DNA of 42,634 bases from Bacillus sp. FJAT-27264 (GCF_001682855.1 NZ_MAQW01000001.1:1007291-1049924), one strand, 5' to 3'. Positions 1-8,712 are shown, numbered from the stretch's first letter. Notes: a model not told the origin generated them from the sequence alone. Numbers and translations are program-made.

Positions 1-19
1 CAGCTACCAGTTAGTGGAG

Positions 20-150
20 ATTAAGTGCAATATTGTACCTTAAATCTTCCTGAATACCCCGTCCAGTGTGGTTTTTCGAAAAATAAGATACAATAATTAC
101 TTTATTTACCTCATTTTACTTTTCCAAAGAAAAATAAGGTACAAAAATGC
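20..150. repeat. AT-rich ~130-bp dispersed element, copy 1
   Basis: The element starts with ATTAAGTGCA and TATTGTACCTTA (20-42) and ends with AAATAAGGTACAAAAATGC (132-150), so its ends carry an inverted TTGTACCTTA motif. A further inverted copy (AAATAAGATACAAT, 81-94) lies inside. A second element of nearly the same length and with the same end motifs sits at 18587-18716. No coding frame spans it. Confidence 0.55.
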
Positions 151-262
151 TGTTAGTTGGGAAGGTGATCCCTATTGGGGAACTGTTAAGACAACTGATG
201 AAGAGGAATATACCGCTTCTAGTAGTTGAAATCTGTCGACAATCTATGTCCTAGTGATAGAT

Positions 263-380
263 TTCCTATGGAAAGCTTTCAGGCAGGAACGCCTTGCGCC
301 CTACTGTGCTGGCATTGTTCAACCGGAGTTTGCGACAGTTCCTATCGAAAGCTTTCAGGCAAGACCTTTGCACCTACAGT
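263..380. repeat. Two direct repeats carrying a GAAAGCTTTC palindrome
   Basis: Two imperfect ~42-45 bp copies begin at 263 and 339, a period of 76 bp. Each starts TTCCTAT(G/C)GAAAGCTTTCAGGCA and continues with a similar CCT-rich tail. The 10-bp GAAAGCTTTC core is a perfect palindrome in both copies. Function unknown. Confidence 0.5.
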
Positions 381-515
381 TCCAAACTTCCCCATTCGCT
401 CATCTTCGCTTTTTGCTAACTTCCTTTGTTCGGTTAATATAGTTCTTTCATTAAATGCAGCATGAATTCAGGTTACAAGCAGCTCCAAACGTGTGCATTC
501 GTGTAGTAAAAAAGT

Positions 516-562
516 AAGCGTACAAGGAAAATATCCAACCGGATACTTCCCTGTACGCTTTT
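516..562 (-). terminator. Long hairpin terminator after the YumC-type reductase
   Basis: A long, nearly perfect hairpin has outer arms AAGCGTACA (516-524) and TGTACGCTT (552-560). Inner pairs GGAA/TTCC and TATCC/GGATA surround an AACC loop. Read on the minus strand it is followed by ACTTTTTT, which fits termination of the leftward reductase gene. A short T-run on the plus side would allow bidirectional use. Confidence 0.7.
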
Positions 563-597
563 GTTTGAAAAGACTATGCTTATAAGCCGGACTTAGA

Positions 598-662
598 CTA
601 TTTAGATGATCTAGACATCTAGACGATCTAGACGATCTACATGATCCAGACATCTAAACGCT
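598..662. repeat. Degenerate GATCTAGAC short tandem repeat
   Basis: Variants of GATCTAGAC / CATCTAGAC are repeated about six times directly after the stop codon of the reductase gene. The last coding codons (GTAGACGATCAT on the minus strand) resemble the unit, as if the array had grown out of the 3' end of the gene by slippage. Confidence 0.55.
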
Positions 663-663
663 C

Positions 664-1704
664 CTAATGATCGTCTACGACGCCAAGGGCTTTGTTCTTT
701 TCCTTGAAACGGTCGTTGTGGGAGGAGACATAAGCCACCTTATCCGCAGTCGGATCGATGTACAGCTTGGCACTGTTCAGGGCCAGGACTGCATCGGTGA
801 AGGTACCCGCGATCAGGCGGACCTTGCTGGTATAGTCCACAAAATCTCCTGCAGCAAAGACACCGGGCAGGTTCGTCTCCAGCTTCTCGGAGACATTGGC
901 ACACCACTCGCCCATATCCAGCCCCCATTCACGCAACGGGCCGAAATCGTGTTTTAGACCATGATTGACAATAATAGCATCTACCGCAAAAACCTCAGTC
1001 TCACCAGTCTCCACATGGCTGATCGTCACTTGATCAATCGTCTCGCCATTGCTGCTGTGCAGCTGTGTCAAAGCATAAGGAACACGAACCTCTACAGAAG
1101 AAGATTTCATGCGAGCAATATTCTTCTCATGGCCCCCGAACCGTTCGCGGCGGTGCACCACTGTCACACTGGCTGCAATCGGCTCCAGCTCGTTGGCCCA
1201 ATCCACAGCAGAATCCCCACCACCAGAAATCAGCACATGCTTGCCGCGGAATGGCTCCAGCTCCTGAACCGTGTAATGAAGATTCGTCACTTCATAACGG
1301 TTCGCACCTTCAATCTCCAGCTTCGCCATTTGCAGGATACCATACCCGATCGCCAGGATGACTGTCCGCGTCCAATGCTTCTCACCGCTGGCTGACGTCA
1401 GAATATAAGTTCCGTCCTCTTGCAGCTCCTGACCCGTAATCTGTTGTCCCAGTACAATGGTTGGCTCAAAGGTCATCGCCTGCTCCTTCAGCTGTTTAAT
1501 CAACTGATGGCACAGAGTCGGGGTGACGCCGCCAACATCCCAGATCATTTTCTCAGGATAAATCAGCATTCTTCCGCCGAGTTCTTCCTTGGCTTCGATC
1601 AACTTGGTCTTCAGATCTCTCATACCGCTGTAAAACGCTGTATACATCCCAGCGGGTCCGCCGCCAATAATCGTAACATCATATAATTCCAGTTGGTCGC
1701 TCAT
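664..1704 (-). CDS. Ferredoxin/flavodoxin-NADP+ reductase, thioredoxin-reductase-like (YumC family)
   Basis: The 346-aa cytoplasmic flavoprotein is predicted to move electrons between NADPH and ferredoxin or flavodoxin. The FAD-binding GGGPAG motif is at residues 14-19, an NADPH-binding [10 protein letters not shown] segment lies mid-protein, and the C-terminal FAAGD motif also contacts FAD. The redox CxxC of true thioredoxin reductases is absent, which together with the length points to the YumC-type FNR. I start at 1704 because GGAGG lies just upstream; an upstream in-frame ATG at 1752 has no such site. It sits beside a Fur-controlled siderophore uptake locus, so a role in ferri-siderophore reduction is possible but is only inference. 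A terminator lies at 516-562. Confidence 0.88.
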   Translation of the reverse strand: MSDQLELYDVTIIGGGPAGMYTAFYSGMRDLKTKLIEAKEELGGRMLIYPEKMIWDVGGVTPTLCHQLIKQLKEQAMTFEPTIVLGQQITGQELQEDGTYILTSASGEKHWTRTVILAIGYGILQMAKLEIEGANRYEVTNLHYTVQELEPFRGKHVLISGGGDSAVDWANELEPIAASVTVVHRRERFGGHEKNIARMKSSSVEVRVPYALTQLHSSNGETIDQVTISHVETGETEVFAVDAIIVNHGLKHDFGPLREWGLDMGEWCANVSEKLETNLPGVFAAGDFVDYTSKVRLIAGTFTDAVLALNSAKLYIDPTADKVAYVSSHNDRFKEKNKALGVVDDH

Positions 1705-1807
1705 GCTAACCTCCGCAAATGTATTTATATAAGACAAACTTAGGATCTTCACTTAAAGCTCGATCGTCATTACGGTGAATGTTTGAACTTTCGGTGCTGC
1801 CATGGCT

Positions 1808-3523
1808 TTACGCCCCGAACTGCGCCTCGTGCAAACGACTATAAATCCCCGGATTTCTCAGCAATTCCTCATGCTTGCCCTGCTCGGCAATCCCGCCTTC
1901 CGCTACAACTAGTATGCGGTCTGCATGTTTGATGGTTGCCAGACGATGGGCGATCACGAGTGTCGTCCGACCTTGCGACAATTCAGCGAGAGCCTCTTGA
2001 ATGGCCTGCTCTGTCTCAGTATCGAGCGCAGACGTTGCTTCATCCAGGATCAAAATACTCGGATTCTTCAAGAACATGCGGGCAATAGAGAGACGCTGTT
2101 TCTGACCACCGGAAAGCTTCACGCCGCGTTCACCGATCATCGTATCCAGACCAGCGGGTTGTGATCGGATCAGTTCCACCAATTGGGCACGCCGAGCAGC
2201 TTCCCATATCTCATCATCTGATGAGCCCAGCTTACCATAGGCAATATTCTCCCGGATGGTTCCATCGAACAGGAAGACATCCTGCTGCACGATTCCAATA
2301 TGGGAACGAAGCGATTCCAGCGTCATCGAACGGATATCCATACCGTCAATGGCAATACTGCCTTCATTCACATCATAGAAACGAGGCAGCAAGCTGCACA
2401 GCGTTGTCTTACCGGCTCCTGATGGACCTACAAGGGCTACCGTGTCCCCCGCATTGATTGACAGGTCGACATTCCGGAGGATCTTCTCCTTGTTGTCATA
2501 TCCGAAGGTAACTCCCTTGAACTCAATATTTCCGGTAAGCTTCTGGACAGACTTGGCATCTTTGGCATCATCGATGTCCGGCTCCGTCTCCAGCAGTTCC
2601 AAATAACGCTTGAACCCGGCGATACCCTTAGGATAAGTCTCAATCACAGAGTTGATCTGTTGCAACGGACCAAAGAATACATTGGACAGCATCACAAAGG
2701 CGATAAACTCGCCATAGGTCATCTTGTCCTGAATGACAAACCAAGTGCCACACAGGAGTACAAACAACGAAACAAACTTCATAAGGATAAAGCTGAAAGA
2801 AGAGTTCCAGGCCATAATTCGGTATGTCAGTAGTTTTGTAATGCGGAAACGTTCATTGTTTTCGGCAAAACGGGAAATCTCATGCTTTTCATTGGCAAAA
2901 GCCTGCACTACACGAATCCCGCTCACATTATTCTCAACTCTTGCGTTGTAATCAGCAATATCAGAGAACATCGTTTTAAAAGCTGCTGACATTTTACGGC
3001 TGAAGTACATGGACAGATAAATCATCAGCGGCACAATTACAAAGGTCAGCACCGCGAGCTGCCAGTTAATATTCAGCATAATGGCGAACACGCCGATCAG
3101 CGTCATGATGGCAATGAAGAAATCCTCAGGCCCATGGTGGGCAATCTCCCCGATATCCATAAGATCATTAGTCATCCGGGAGACCAGATGCCCGGTCTTC
3201 GTGTTGTCAAAAAAGTTAAAGGACAGCTTCTGCACCCGATCGAACAGTTTTTTTCGCATATCCGATTCGATATTAATACCCAGCTTATGTCCCCAGTAAG
3301 TGACTACAAAGTGCATGAATGAACTAATTACATAGATACCCAACAAGCCTAGGCAGGAATATAGGATCACTCTCCAGTTGCCGCTTGGCAGGAGATCATC
3401 CACCACCCGGTTGACCGCAAGCGGGAATACAAGCTCCAGCAGAGCAGCGGCGATGGCACAAGAGAAATCTAGAATAAACAGCCCCTTATAAGGGCGATAG
3501 TAGGCAAAAAAACGACGCAGCAT
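1808..3523 (-). CDS. ABC transporter, fused permease and ATPase (MdlB/MsbA-like exporter half)
   Basis: This 571-aa half-transporter has an N-terminal six-helix exporter domain (about residues 1-320) and a C-terminal ATPase. Visible motifs are Walker A GPSGAGKTT, signature LSGGQKQR, Walker B ILILDEATSALD and switch histidine in VIAHRLAT. Such proteins act as dimers in the membrane and export lipids, drugs or peptides; the substrate cannot be read from the sequence. One copy alone suggests a homodimer. The start is supported by AAGGAGT about 10 nt upstream. It lies ~110 bp downstream of the two siderophore permease genes on the same strand, but an exporter cannot replace their missing import ATPase. 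Confidence 0.9.
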   Translation of the reverse strand: MLRRFFAYYRPYKGLFILDFSCAIAAALLELVFPLAVNRVVDDLLPSGNWRVILYSCLGLLGIYVISSFMHFVVTYWGHKLGINIESDMRKKLFDRVQKLSFNFFDNTKTGHLVSRMTNDLMDIGEIAHHGPEDFFIAIMTLIGVFAIMLNINWQLAVLTFVIVPLMIYLSMYFSRKMSAAFKTMFSDIADYNARVENNVSGIRVVQAFANEKHEISRFAENNERFRITKLLTYRIMAWNSSFSFILMKFVSLFVLLCGTWFVIQDKMTYGEFIAFVMLSNVFFGPLQQINSVIETYPKGIAGFKRYLELLETEPDIDDAKDAKSVQKLTGNIEFKGVTFGYDNKEKILRNVDLSINAGDTVALVGPSGAGKTTLCSLLPRFYDVNEGSIAIDGMDIRSMTLESLRSHIGIVQQDVFLFDGTIRENIAYGKLGSSDDEIWEAARRAQLVELIRSQPAGLDTMIGERGVKLSGGQKQRLSIARMFLKNPSILILDEATSALDTETEQAIQEALAELSQGRTTLVIAHRLATIKHADRILVVAEGGIAEQGKHEELLRNPGIYSRLHEAQFGA

Positions 3524-3635
3524 TTCCGGTTACACTCCTTGCCGATGGTCCGAAGAAGAGGGAGCTGCAAGCCCCTTGTCTGCTTCATCCGGACAGAATG
3601 ATTACAACAATAGTGAGGCTTTGGCCCCGCTAGGA

Positions 3636-4667
3636 TTACTTGCGTCCCAGCAAATACAAGAAGTAAGGAGCGCCAATAACGGCAACCACAATACCCGTTG
3701 GAATTTCCGATGGCTGCAGAATCCAGCGACCAATCGTATCGGCTGTAATGACGAGCAGCGCCCCGATCAAGGCCGAAGTTGGCAGCATATACTGGTGCTT
3801 CGGACCCACTAGACGTCTTGCCAAATGGGGAGCCACCAGACCGACAAAACCGATCCCGCCGCTCACAGCCACACTGGCTCCAGCAAGACCAACTGCAGCA
3901 GCTAGAAGACGAAACTGTTCCTTATTGACAGGCGCCCCAAGGCCAGTTGCTGTCTGTTCCCCCAAATTAAGCACGTTCATAACACGTGACTTGTAGAATA
4001 CGTAAGGGAGCAAGATAAGCACCCATGGCAGGAGGGAAAGCACAAACTTCCAGCTTGTTCCCCAGATACTGCCGGCAAGCCAGGTTGCGACAAATTGATA
4101 TTTGTCCGGGTTAAGACGAAGTGTAAGTACAATCATCGCTGCACTCATTCCTGCGGCAACTGCAACCCCTGTCAACAGCAAACGCGTAGGAGACAAGCCC
4201 TGATGGCGTTTGTAGGCAAGGGCGTAAATCAAGGCCGCAGTTAAACTTGCGCCGACAAAAGCCACAACAGGCAACAGAAATACCGGAGCAGCTGCGGTAG
4301 TCGGATAAAAGGAAATCAGCAGCATAACCATCAGTCCTGCTCCGGCGTTTATACCGAGGATACCGGAGTCCGCCAGTGCATTACGTGAAATCCCTTGCAT
4401 AACTGCCCCACATACAGCCAGTGAAGCCCCAATCAACAGGGAGATGACAATACGTGGCAGCCGGAAATCAAACAGGATCAGGCTTTGCTTGTCTGTGCCT
4501 TGTCCGAACATCGTCCGCAGCAGATCCATAGGACTCAATCGTATGTATCCAGTGTTAACACTGATTATAAAAACAACCACAATGAGAATAGACAAAATAG
4601 TCATGACTAATAGTCCACGTCTATGTCTGATTTGATCAAAAGATGAGAATACGGATTTCTCCATCAT
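3636..4667 (-). CDS. Siderophore (iron) ABC importer permease, FecCD family, second subunit
   Basis: The 343-aa, roughly nine- to ten-helix inner-membrane protein of the BtuC/FecCD family would form half of the channel for a ferric siderophore. The conserved VMQG...NALADSGILGINAGA segment and the cytoplasmic GFVGLVAPHLARRLVG loop that docks the ATPase are both clear. The start codon overlaps the stop of the upstream permease by one base (TAATG) and is preceded by GGAGG, so the two are translationally coupled. It should pair with the permease at 4667-5725 and the lipoprotein at 5990-7006. The substrate is not identifiable; the binding protein hints at a hydroxamate. Confidence 0.9.
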   Translation of the reverse strand: MMEKSVFSSFDQIRHRRGLLVMTILSILIVVVFIISVNTGYIRLSPMDLLRTMFGQGTDKQSLILFDFRLPRIVISLLIGASLAVCGAVMQGISRNALADSGILGINAGAGLMVMLLISFYPTTAAAPVFLLPVVAFVGASLTAALIYALAYKRHQGLSPTRLLLTGVAVAAGMSAAMIVLTLRLNPDKYQFVATWLAGSIWGTSWKFVLSLLPWVLILLPYVFYKSRVMNVLNLGEQTATGLGAPVNKEQFRLLAAAVGLAGASVAVSGGIGFVGLVAPHLARRLVGPKHQYMLPTSALIGALLVITADTIGRWILQPSEIPTGIVVAVIGAPYFLYLLGRK

Positions 4668-5725
4668 TACAGCTCCCTCCTTTCTTTACGCGCCAGATAG
4701 AGGAAGAACGGCACACCAATCAGAGCAATGATCGCGCCAATCGGCGTCTCATGCGGCGGATTGATCATTCGTGCGGTAAGATCGGCAAAGACCGTTAGCA
4801 AACTGCCTAGAATTGCCGAGCATGGAATAATCCAGCGGTAATCCACGCCAACCAAATACCGGGTTAAATGCGGAATAATCAGCCCGATGAAACCCACCGT
4901 ACCGACCACAGCAACCGAGGAGCCGGCCAAAATCAGTACAATGATGACACCAGCCAATTTAACAAGACCCGTGCGCTGTCCAAGACCTCTGGCGATATCC
5001 TCACCTAAACTGAGCATCGTAATCGAGCGGGACAAAATGATCGCCCCAAGAATGGCCGCGCCAACCCAAGGGAACATGATCTTAAGTTGCAGCCACTTTG
5101 TTCCCGCTACACCGCCTGCATACCAGAAGGCCAAGTCTTGTCCAATACGAAAATATAGAGCTATACCTTCGCTGAGTGCCTGCAGCAGCAAGCTGAATGC
5201 GGCACCGGCAAGAACGAGACGTGAAGGTGTTAATCCGCCTTTACCCAGTGATCCGACACCATATACGGCAGCGGCGCCCATTCCGGCTCCGATAAAGGCA
5301 TACATAATCAAATACATAAACGAAAGACCTGGGAAAAAGGCAAAACATAGCGCCAACGCAAAGCCCGCTCCAGCATTTATCCCCATCAACCCTGAATCCG
5401 CGAGCGGATTTCGGGTCATCCCCTGCATAACAGCCCCTGCCACTGCAAAGCTCGCACCAACCATGGCACCACCAAGCACCCGTGGCAGACGTAAATCCTG
5501 AATAATCTGATGATCCGTCAGGTTCGGATTAAAATGGAAGATAGCTTGCCATACCACGGAAAGCTTGATGTCTGCCGCACCAAATGAGACCGATATTGCA
5601 ATCCCCAGCGCCAGCGCAATCAATCCGCCAATCAATATCAGCGTTGCCGCCCATGGACGTGAACGGATTTTTTGCTTTTCCGCCTCGTTATTGGCTTCTA
5701 TTCTACCTGTTGCCTGTAAACTCAT
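4667..5725 (-). CDS. Siderophore (iron) ABC importer permease, FecCD family, first subunit
   Basis: The 352-aa polytopic membrane protein is the first gene of the leftward iron-uptake pair. It shows the family signature VMQGMTRNPLADSG and the GFIGLIIPHLTRYLVG ATPase-contact loop. I begin at 5725 (MSLQATGR): the in-frame extension to 5803 runs across a Fur box and a -10 element and so is very unlikely to be translated. A GGGTG-type site lies 6 nt upstream of this ATG. Transcription would start at the promoter around 5774-5803 and be blocked by Fur bound at 5747-5765. No ATP-binding subunit is encoded nearby, so a shared housekeeping ATPase (YusV/FhuC type) is presumably borrowed. Confidence 0.9.
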   Translation of the reverse strand: MSLQATGRIEANNEAEKQKIRSRPWAATLILIGGLIALALGIAISVSFGAADIKLSVVWQAIFHFNPNLTDHQIIQDLRLPRVLGGAMVGASFAVAGAVMQGMTRNPLADSGLMGINAGAGFALALCFAFFPGLSFMYLIMYAFIGAGMGAAAVYGVGSLGKGGLTPSRLVLAGAAFSLLLQALSEGIALYFRIGQDLAFWYAGGVAGTKWLQLKIMFPWVGAAILGAIILSRSITMLSLGEDIARGLGQRTGLVKLAGVIIVLILAGSSVAVVGTVGFIGLIIPHLTRYLVGVDYRWIIPCSAILGSLLTVFADLTARMINPPHETPIGAIIALIGVPFFLYLARKERREL

Positions 5726-5746
5726 GCATGTCACCCGTTTTCGTAT

Positions 5747-5765
5747 GAAATTGATTCTCATTATC
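5747..5765 (-). promoter_or_regulatory. Fur box for the permease operon
   Basis: On the minus strand GATAATGAGAATCAATTTC matches the 19-bp Fur consensus GATAATGATAATCATTATC at 16 positions. It lies between the predicted -10 element and the ATG at 5725, where a repressor would block transcription. Confidence 0.8.
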
Positions 5766-5773
5766 ATCTTTGT

Positions 5774-5803
5774 ATTGTAAATGAAATCTCTTCCTTTTGG
5801 CAA
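5774..5803 (-). promoter_or_regulatory. Sigma-A type promoter for the permease operon
   Basis: On the minus strand TTGCCA (5803-5798) and TACAAT (5779-5774) are separated by 18 bp and stand just upstream of the Fur box. Predicted by eye. Confidence 0.55.
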
Positions 5804-5886
5804 TGGATAATTGTGATCTTATTATTTATCTTTTCTGCATGAGCGTACATTTCTCCATCCCTTTTTCTGAAATCAAGTCGATTTCG

Positions 5887-5916
5887 TTGACAGGTTCACA
5901 GGTAATTTGGTAGATT
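5887..5916 (+). promoter_or_regulatory. Sigma-A type promoter for the siderophore-binding protein gene
   Basis: A perfect TTGACA (5887-5892) is followed after 18 bp by TAGATT (5911-5916). Transcription would start about 10 bp before the Fur box at 5935. Confidence 0.5.
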
Positions 5917-5934
5917 CTAAATTGATGCTCAAGT

Positions 5935-5953
5935 GATAATGATTATCATTATC
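5935..5953 (+). promoter_or_regulatory. Near-perfect Fur box for the siderophore-binding protein gene
   Basis: GATAATGATTATCATTATC differs from the 19-bp consensus only at the central base. It lies between the predicted promoter and the ribosome binding site of the lipoprotein gene, so iron-replete Fur should repress it tightly. Confidence 0.9.
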
Positions 5954-5989
5954 TTATTTGTATCTACTATTTATACTGGGAGGTCCATC

Positions 5990-7006
5990 ATGTTAAAGAG
6001 AAAATCCCTACTGTCATCCGTCGTACTGATGATGCTGTTCACGATCATTTTGACGGCTTGCGGAGGAACCAGCAACACCGCTTCAAGCCCAGCCCCGGCT
6101 GCCACTGCAGAAGCTTCAGCACCAGCGGCATCAGAACAACCGGCCGCTACCGATACTCCGGCAGCTGAATTCCGTGATTACGAGACTCCTAAGGGAACTG
6201 TTAAAATTCCTGCGAAGCCTAAGCGTATCGTGACCGACTTCTACGGGGGTGAACTGTTATCGGTAGGAGCCAATGTTGTTGGCGTTGAGCCTAGTGCTTT
6301 TGAGAATCCATTCCTGACCGATCTGCTCAAAAACACCACGGACGTCGGTTATCCCATCAACGCCGAGAAAACTCTGGAGCTTGCTCCTGACCTGATCGTT
6401 GTCATGTACGACGGCAACTACGACGCGCTGTCCAAAATCGCTCCGACAATATATGTCCCTTACGGAACCGCCACTAACATCTATGAGACCGTCAAGCTGT
6501 TTGGTGACATCGTAGGCGCTCCTGACAAAGCAGAAGCTTTCCTGGCCGACTTTGACAAAAAAGCAGCCGAAGGCCGCGAGAAGCTAAAAGGCATCGTCAA
6601 AGAAGACGACACCTTCGGAATCTATGAGTTGACTGACAAAGGTGAGCTGTGGATCTTCGGAGACAATGCTGGCCGTGGCGGACAAGTCCTCTACAATGCC
6701 CTCAAGCTGAAAATGCCAGAGAAGAACAAAAATGATAACCAAACGCTTCAGCTCTCCATGGAATTACTGCCTGAGTACGCTGCAGATTATATGTTCCTGA
6801 CCACCTATGATCCTGAGAAAAAAGGCGACAAGCTTAAGGATCTGAAAGATTCTCCGGTGTGGAAGGGACTTCCGGCTTCTAAGAACAATCACTTGTTCTA
6901 CAACGATTTCGATACCTACTACCGTTATGATCCTATCGCCATCACCGCGCAAATCGATCTGTTCGTGGATATGATCGTTGCACGGAATGTGGAGAATAAG
7001 AAGTAA
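5990..7006 (+). CDS. Iron-siderophore ABC transporter substrate-binding lipoprotein
   Basis: The 338-aa precursor begins with a basic, hydrophobic signal sequence ending in the lipobox LTAC (cysteine near residue 25), followed by an Ala/Pro/Ser-rich linker (about residues 30-60). The mature part is a class III (FhuD/FeuA-like) binding protein: a PKRIVTDFYGGELL strand start, an ELAPDLIVVMYDG segment and a GRGGQVLYNALKLKMP segment typical of hydroxamate-type binders. The start at 5990 has GGGAGGT 5 nt upstream; an in-frame ATG at 5933 overlaps the Fur box and is rejected. It is divergent from its presumed permeases. The terminator is at 7125-7169. Confidence 0.92.
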   Translation: MLKRKSLLSSVVLMMLFTIILTACGGTSNTASSPAPAATAEASAPAASEQPAATDTPAAEFRDYETPKGTVKIPAKPKRIVTDFYGGELLSVGANVVGVEPSAFENPFLTDLLKNTTDVGYPINAEKTLELAPDLIVVMYDGNYDALSKIAPTIYVPYGTATNIYETVKLFGDIVGAPDKAEAFLADFDKKAAEGREKLKGIVKEDDTFGIYELTDKGELWIFGDNAGRGGQVLYNALKLKMPEKNKNDNQTLQLSMELLPEYAADYMFLTTYDPEKKGDKLKDLKDSPVWKGLPASKNNHLFYNDFDTYYRYDPIAITAQIDLFVDMIVARNVENKK

Positions 7007-7124
7007 CTTGGGTGGAAAAGATGCTTGCTTAGAGCAAGCGTGTCCAGTGCGAATGGGCTGTCCCAGAACTATGCGTATTTCTTGATGAGAAGCCCACCCG
7101 CCTGAAAAAACATGCGAAAAATAG

Positions 7125-7169
7125 GAAATGGCAGTGCTCAGGAATTCCTGAACCTGCCATTTCTTTTTT
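7125..7169 (+). terminator. Intrinsic terminator after the siderophore-binding protein gene
   Basis: Stem arms GAAATGGCAG (7125-7134) and CTGCCATTTC (7154-7163) enclose a further palindrome TCAGGAATTCCTGA. A run of six T follows on the plus strand. Confidence 0.88.
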
Positions 7170-7662
7170 CGTTCTACGAGCACCTTCTTGAGCAAGGGAT
7201 GGGCGAGCGAAAGCCGCCCGGCCTGCGGGTGACACCACCCGGGGAGGAAGCAGGCACTTCGGGTAGCCAATACATCAAATTAGATGAGGCAAAGATGCAG
7301 CACGTGAACAACTGGAAATACTCCCGTTAGTTACCCGAAAATGGAGCGTCTCCGAAAAATAACTGGAAAAACTCCTGTTAATATTGATATTATCGCTAGT
7401 TTCCTTATAAATTAGAAAGATTAACTGGAGAATTTACCTTTAATTCGAACAACACCCTTGAAAGGAGAGGATTAACGGTATATTTTCCTGCTAAATCAGA
7501 GCCAAGCTACAAAGTTAGCGTTTGGGGGCTTGCAAGGTTCAATTCTACTTGTAGGTTGTGAGCATCTGGCACTGCGTTTAAAGTCAATATTGCTAATGGG
7601 CACTTATTTTATGTACTGTCTATATTAAGGGGCACATTCACTTTTGGGACAACATCGTTTTG
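7170..7662. other. Intergenic stretch with a GC-rich structured patch and intergenic repeats
   Basis: No gene is supported. Positions about 7190-7270 are strikingly GC-rich and can fold: GCCTGC/GCAGGC arms enclose GGGTG/CACCC. From 7310 the DNA becomes AT-rich and holds three copies of the AACTGGA intergenic repeat. Confidence 0.5.
7310..7445 (+). repeat. Cluster of three AACTGGAAAAACTCCTGTTA-type intergenic repeats
   Basis: Copies begin at 7310 (AACTGGAAATACTCCCGTTA), 7361 (AACTGGAAAAACTCCTGTTA) and 7423 (AACTGGAGAATTTACC, divergent). The same family recurs in both orientations at 33567-33755. No coding capacity. Confidence 0.65.
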
Positions 7663-8175
7663 CTATCTTCTATTATTATATTCACGATCTAAAACCTCTG
7701 GATTCCCCAAGATAAACCAATAGTTAACTTCATCATATCCTATAACCTCAGCCCTAACTACTAAGTCCTTATGCATATTAGCTTTTTGTGAGTTTTTGGC
7801 ACATTCATCATAATCAGCTACTCCCAATGCCTCATGACTCGGGATTCTCACTATCACACCTTGCGGATAAAAAACTTCGATATATCCTTCTACTTTGGTT
7901 CCAAGGGGGAACTTCTCTTTCTGCTCAAGCCATGTTCCCAACTGATTTACATTAATCTCATCCCATACTTTTTCGAATACTTCCTTAGAAATTCTTTTTA
8001 AACCTGGATCATCTAAAGGCAACTCTTTTTCTGATAAGAAAAAATCAAACCTTTTCAGATTAGAAATCTTACTTTCTTTACCCTTTTCGATTAAAACCTG
8101 TCTGAATGCTGTCCCCTCTTCATCTACTTCAAAGTACCATGTTTCTTTAGCATAACACTCAGTTAAATAAATCAT
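7663..8175 (-). CDS. Hypothetical protein with a possible OB-fold C-terminal half
   Basis: The 170-aa product is not recognised. It has no signal peptide or membrane segment, so it is probably cytoplasmic. Residues about 90-160 contain GTKVEGYIEVFYPQGVIVRI and a following beta-rich stretch whose pattern resembles an S1/OB-like barrel; this is a weak structural impression, not a family match. I start at 8175 because GGAGGAAAG lies just upstream; an in-frame ATG at 8208 has none. It is the last of three leftward AT-rich genes that differ in composition from the flanking metabolic genes, suggesting acquired DNA. An effector-immunity or other accessory role is possible but unsupported. Confidence 0.65.
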   Translation of the reverse strand: MIYLTECYAKETWYFEVDEEGTAFRQVLIEKGKESKISNLKRFDFFLSEKELPLDDPGLKRISKEVFEKVWDEINVNQLGTWLEQKEKFPLGTKVEGYIEVFYPQGVIVRIPSHEALGVADYDECAKNSQKANMHKDLVVRAEVIGYDEVNYWFILGNPEVLDREYNNRR

Positions 8176-8266
8176 TTTCTTTCCTCCATGCTCAATTAAA
8201 AATGCCAATTGAAGTTATAAATTCCTAGTAGTGAAAACTTACAAGTTCATTCTATACATTAAAATA

Positions 8267-8701
8267 CTACTTTTTCTTTGCACGCCATCTCTTCAAAAAA
8301 ACTGAAATTATAATGATTTGTACAACAAGAATATGGATTGGAAAAAAATAAACCATTTCAAAATAATAATCCGTAAATTTAAACTCAACCAAGTTAACAT
8401 ATTCGTACTTAGATTGACCCCATTTCCAATCCACAGTTCCTTTTATAGTAATCAGAAGCAACAAACCAGATAAGATACTTGATATGATCCATATCATTAA
8501 TTTTCTTGAATCAACTTTTTTCAAACACAGGAAACAGATTAAATAAGATAGTGCTATTGGCGCAATATATGTAATGCATATTTCCAATAAAATACCTGAG
8601 CCCCAGCCTTCTGCACGTATCCCCAAGGCGTAGATCATCAAAGCATGAATTAACATAACTATCAGTACATAGAACATTGCTTTAAAGACGACCTTCTTCA
8701 A
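8267..8701 (-). CDS. Small membrane protein of unknown function
   Basis: The 144-aa product has about four hydrophobic segments (a MFYVLIVMLIHALMIYALG stretch near the N-terminus, two in the middle and IHILVVQIIIISVFL near the end) and a basic C-terminus. I assign the start to a TTG at 8701, because GAGGAG lies 7-8 nt upstream on the minus strand and the codon falls 12 nt after the stop of the preceding membrane gene, an arrangement typical of translational coupling. A longer frame from 8749 would overlap that gene. No family is recognised. It probably works with the neighbouring membrane gene, which is now frame-disrupted. Confidence 0.6.
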   Translation of the reverse strand: MKKVVFKAMFYVLIVMLIHALMIYALGIRAEGWGSGILLEICITYIAPIALSYLICFLCLKKVDSRKLMIWIISSILSGLLLLITIKGTVDWKWGQSKYEYVNLVEFKFTDYYFEMVYFFPIHILVVQIIIISVFLKRWRAKKK

Positions 8702-8712
8702 AAGATCACTCC

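Larger units (their letters stand above)
1..467. other. Repeat-rich non-coding region at the left edge
   Basis: I see no convincing gene here. Open frames are short, lack ribosome binding sites and have no recognisable protein features. The stretch holds an AT-rich ~130-bp element (20-150) that recurs near 18.6 kb and a pair of direct repeats (263-307 and 339-380). The true extent to the left is cut by the window edge. Confidence 0.6.
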
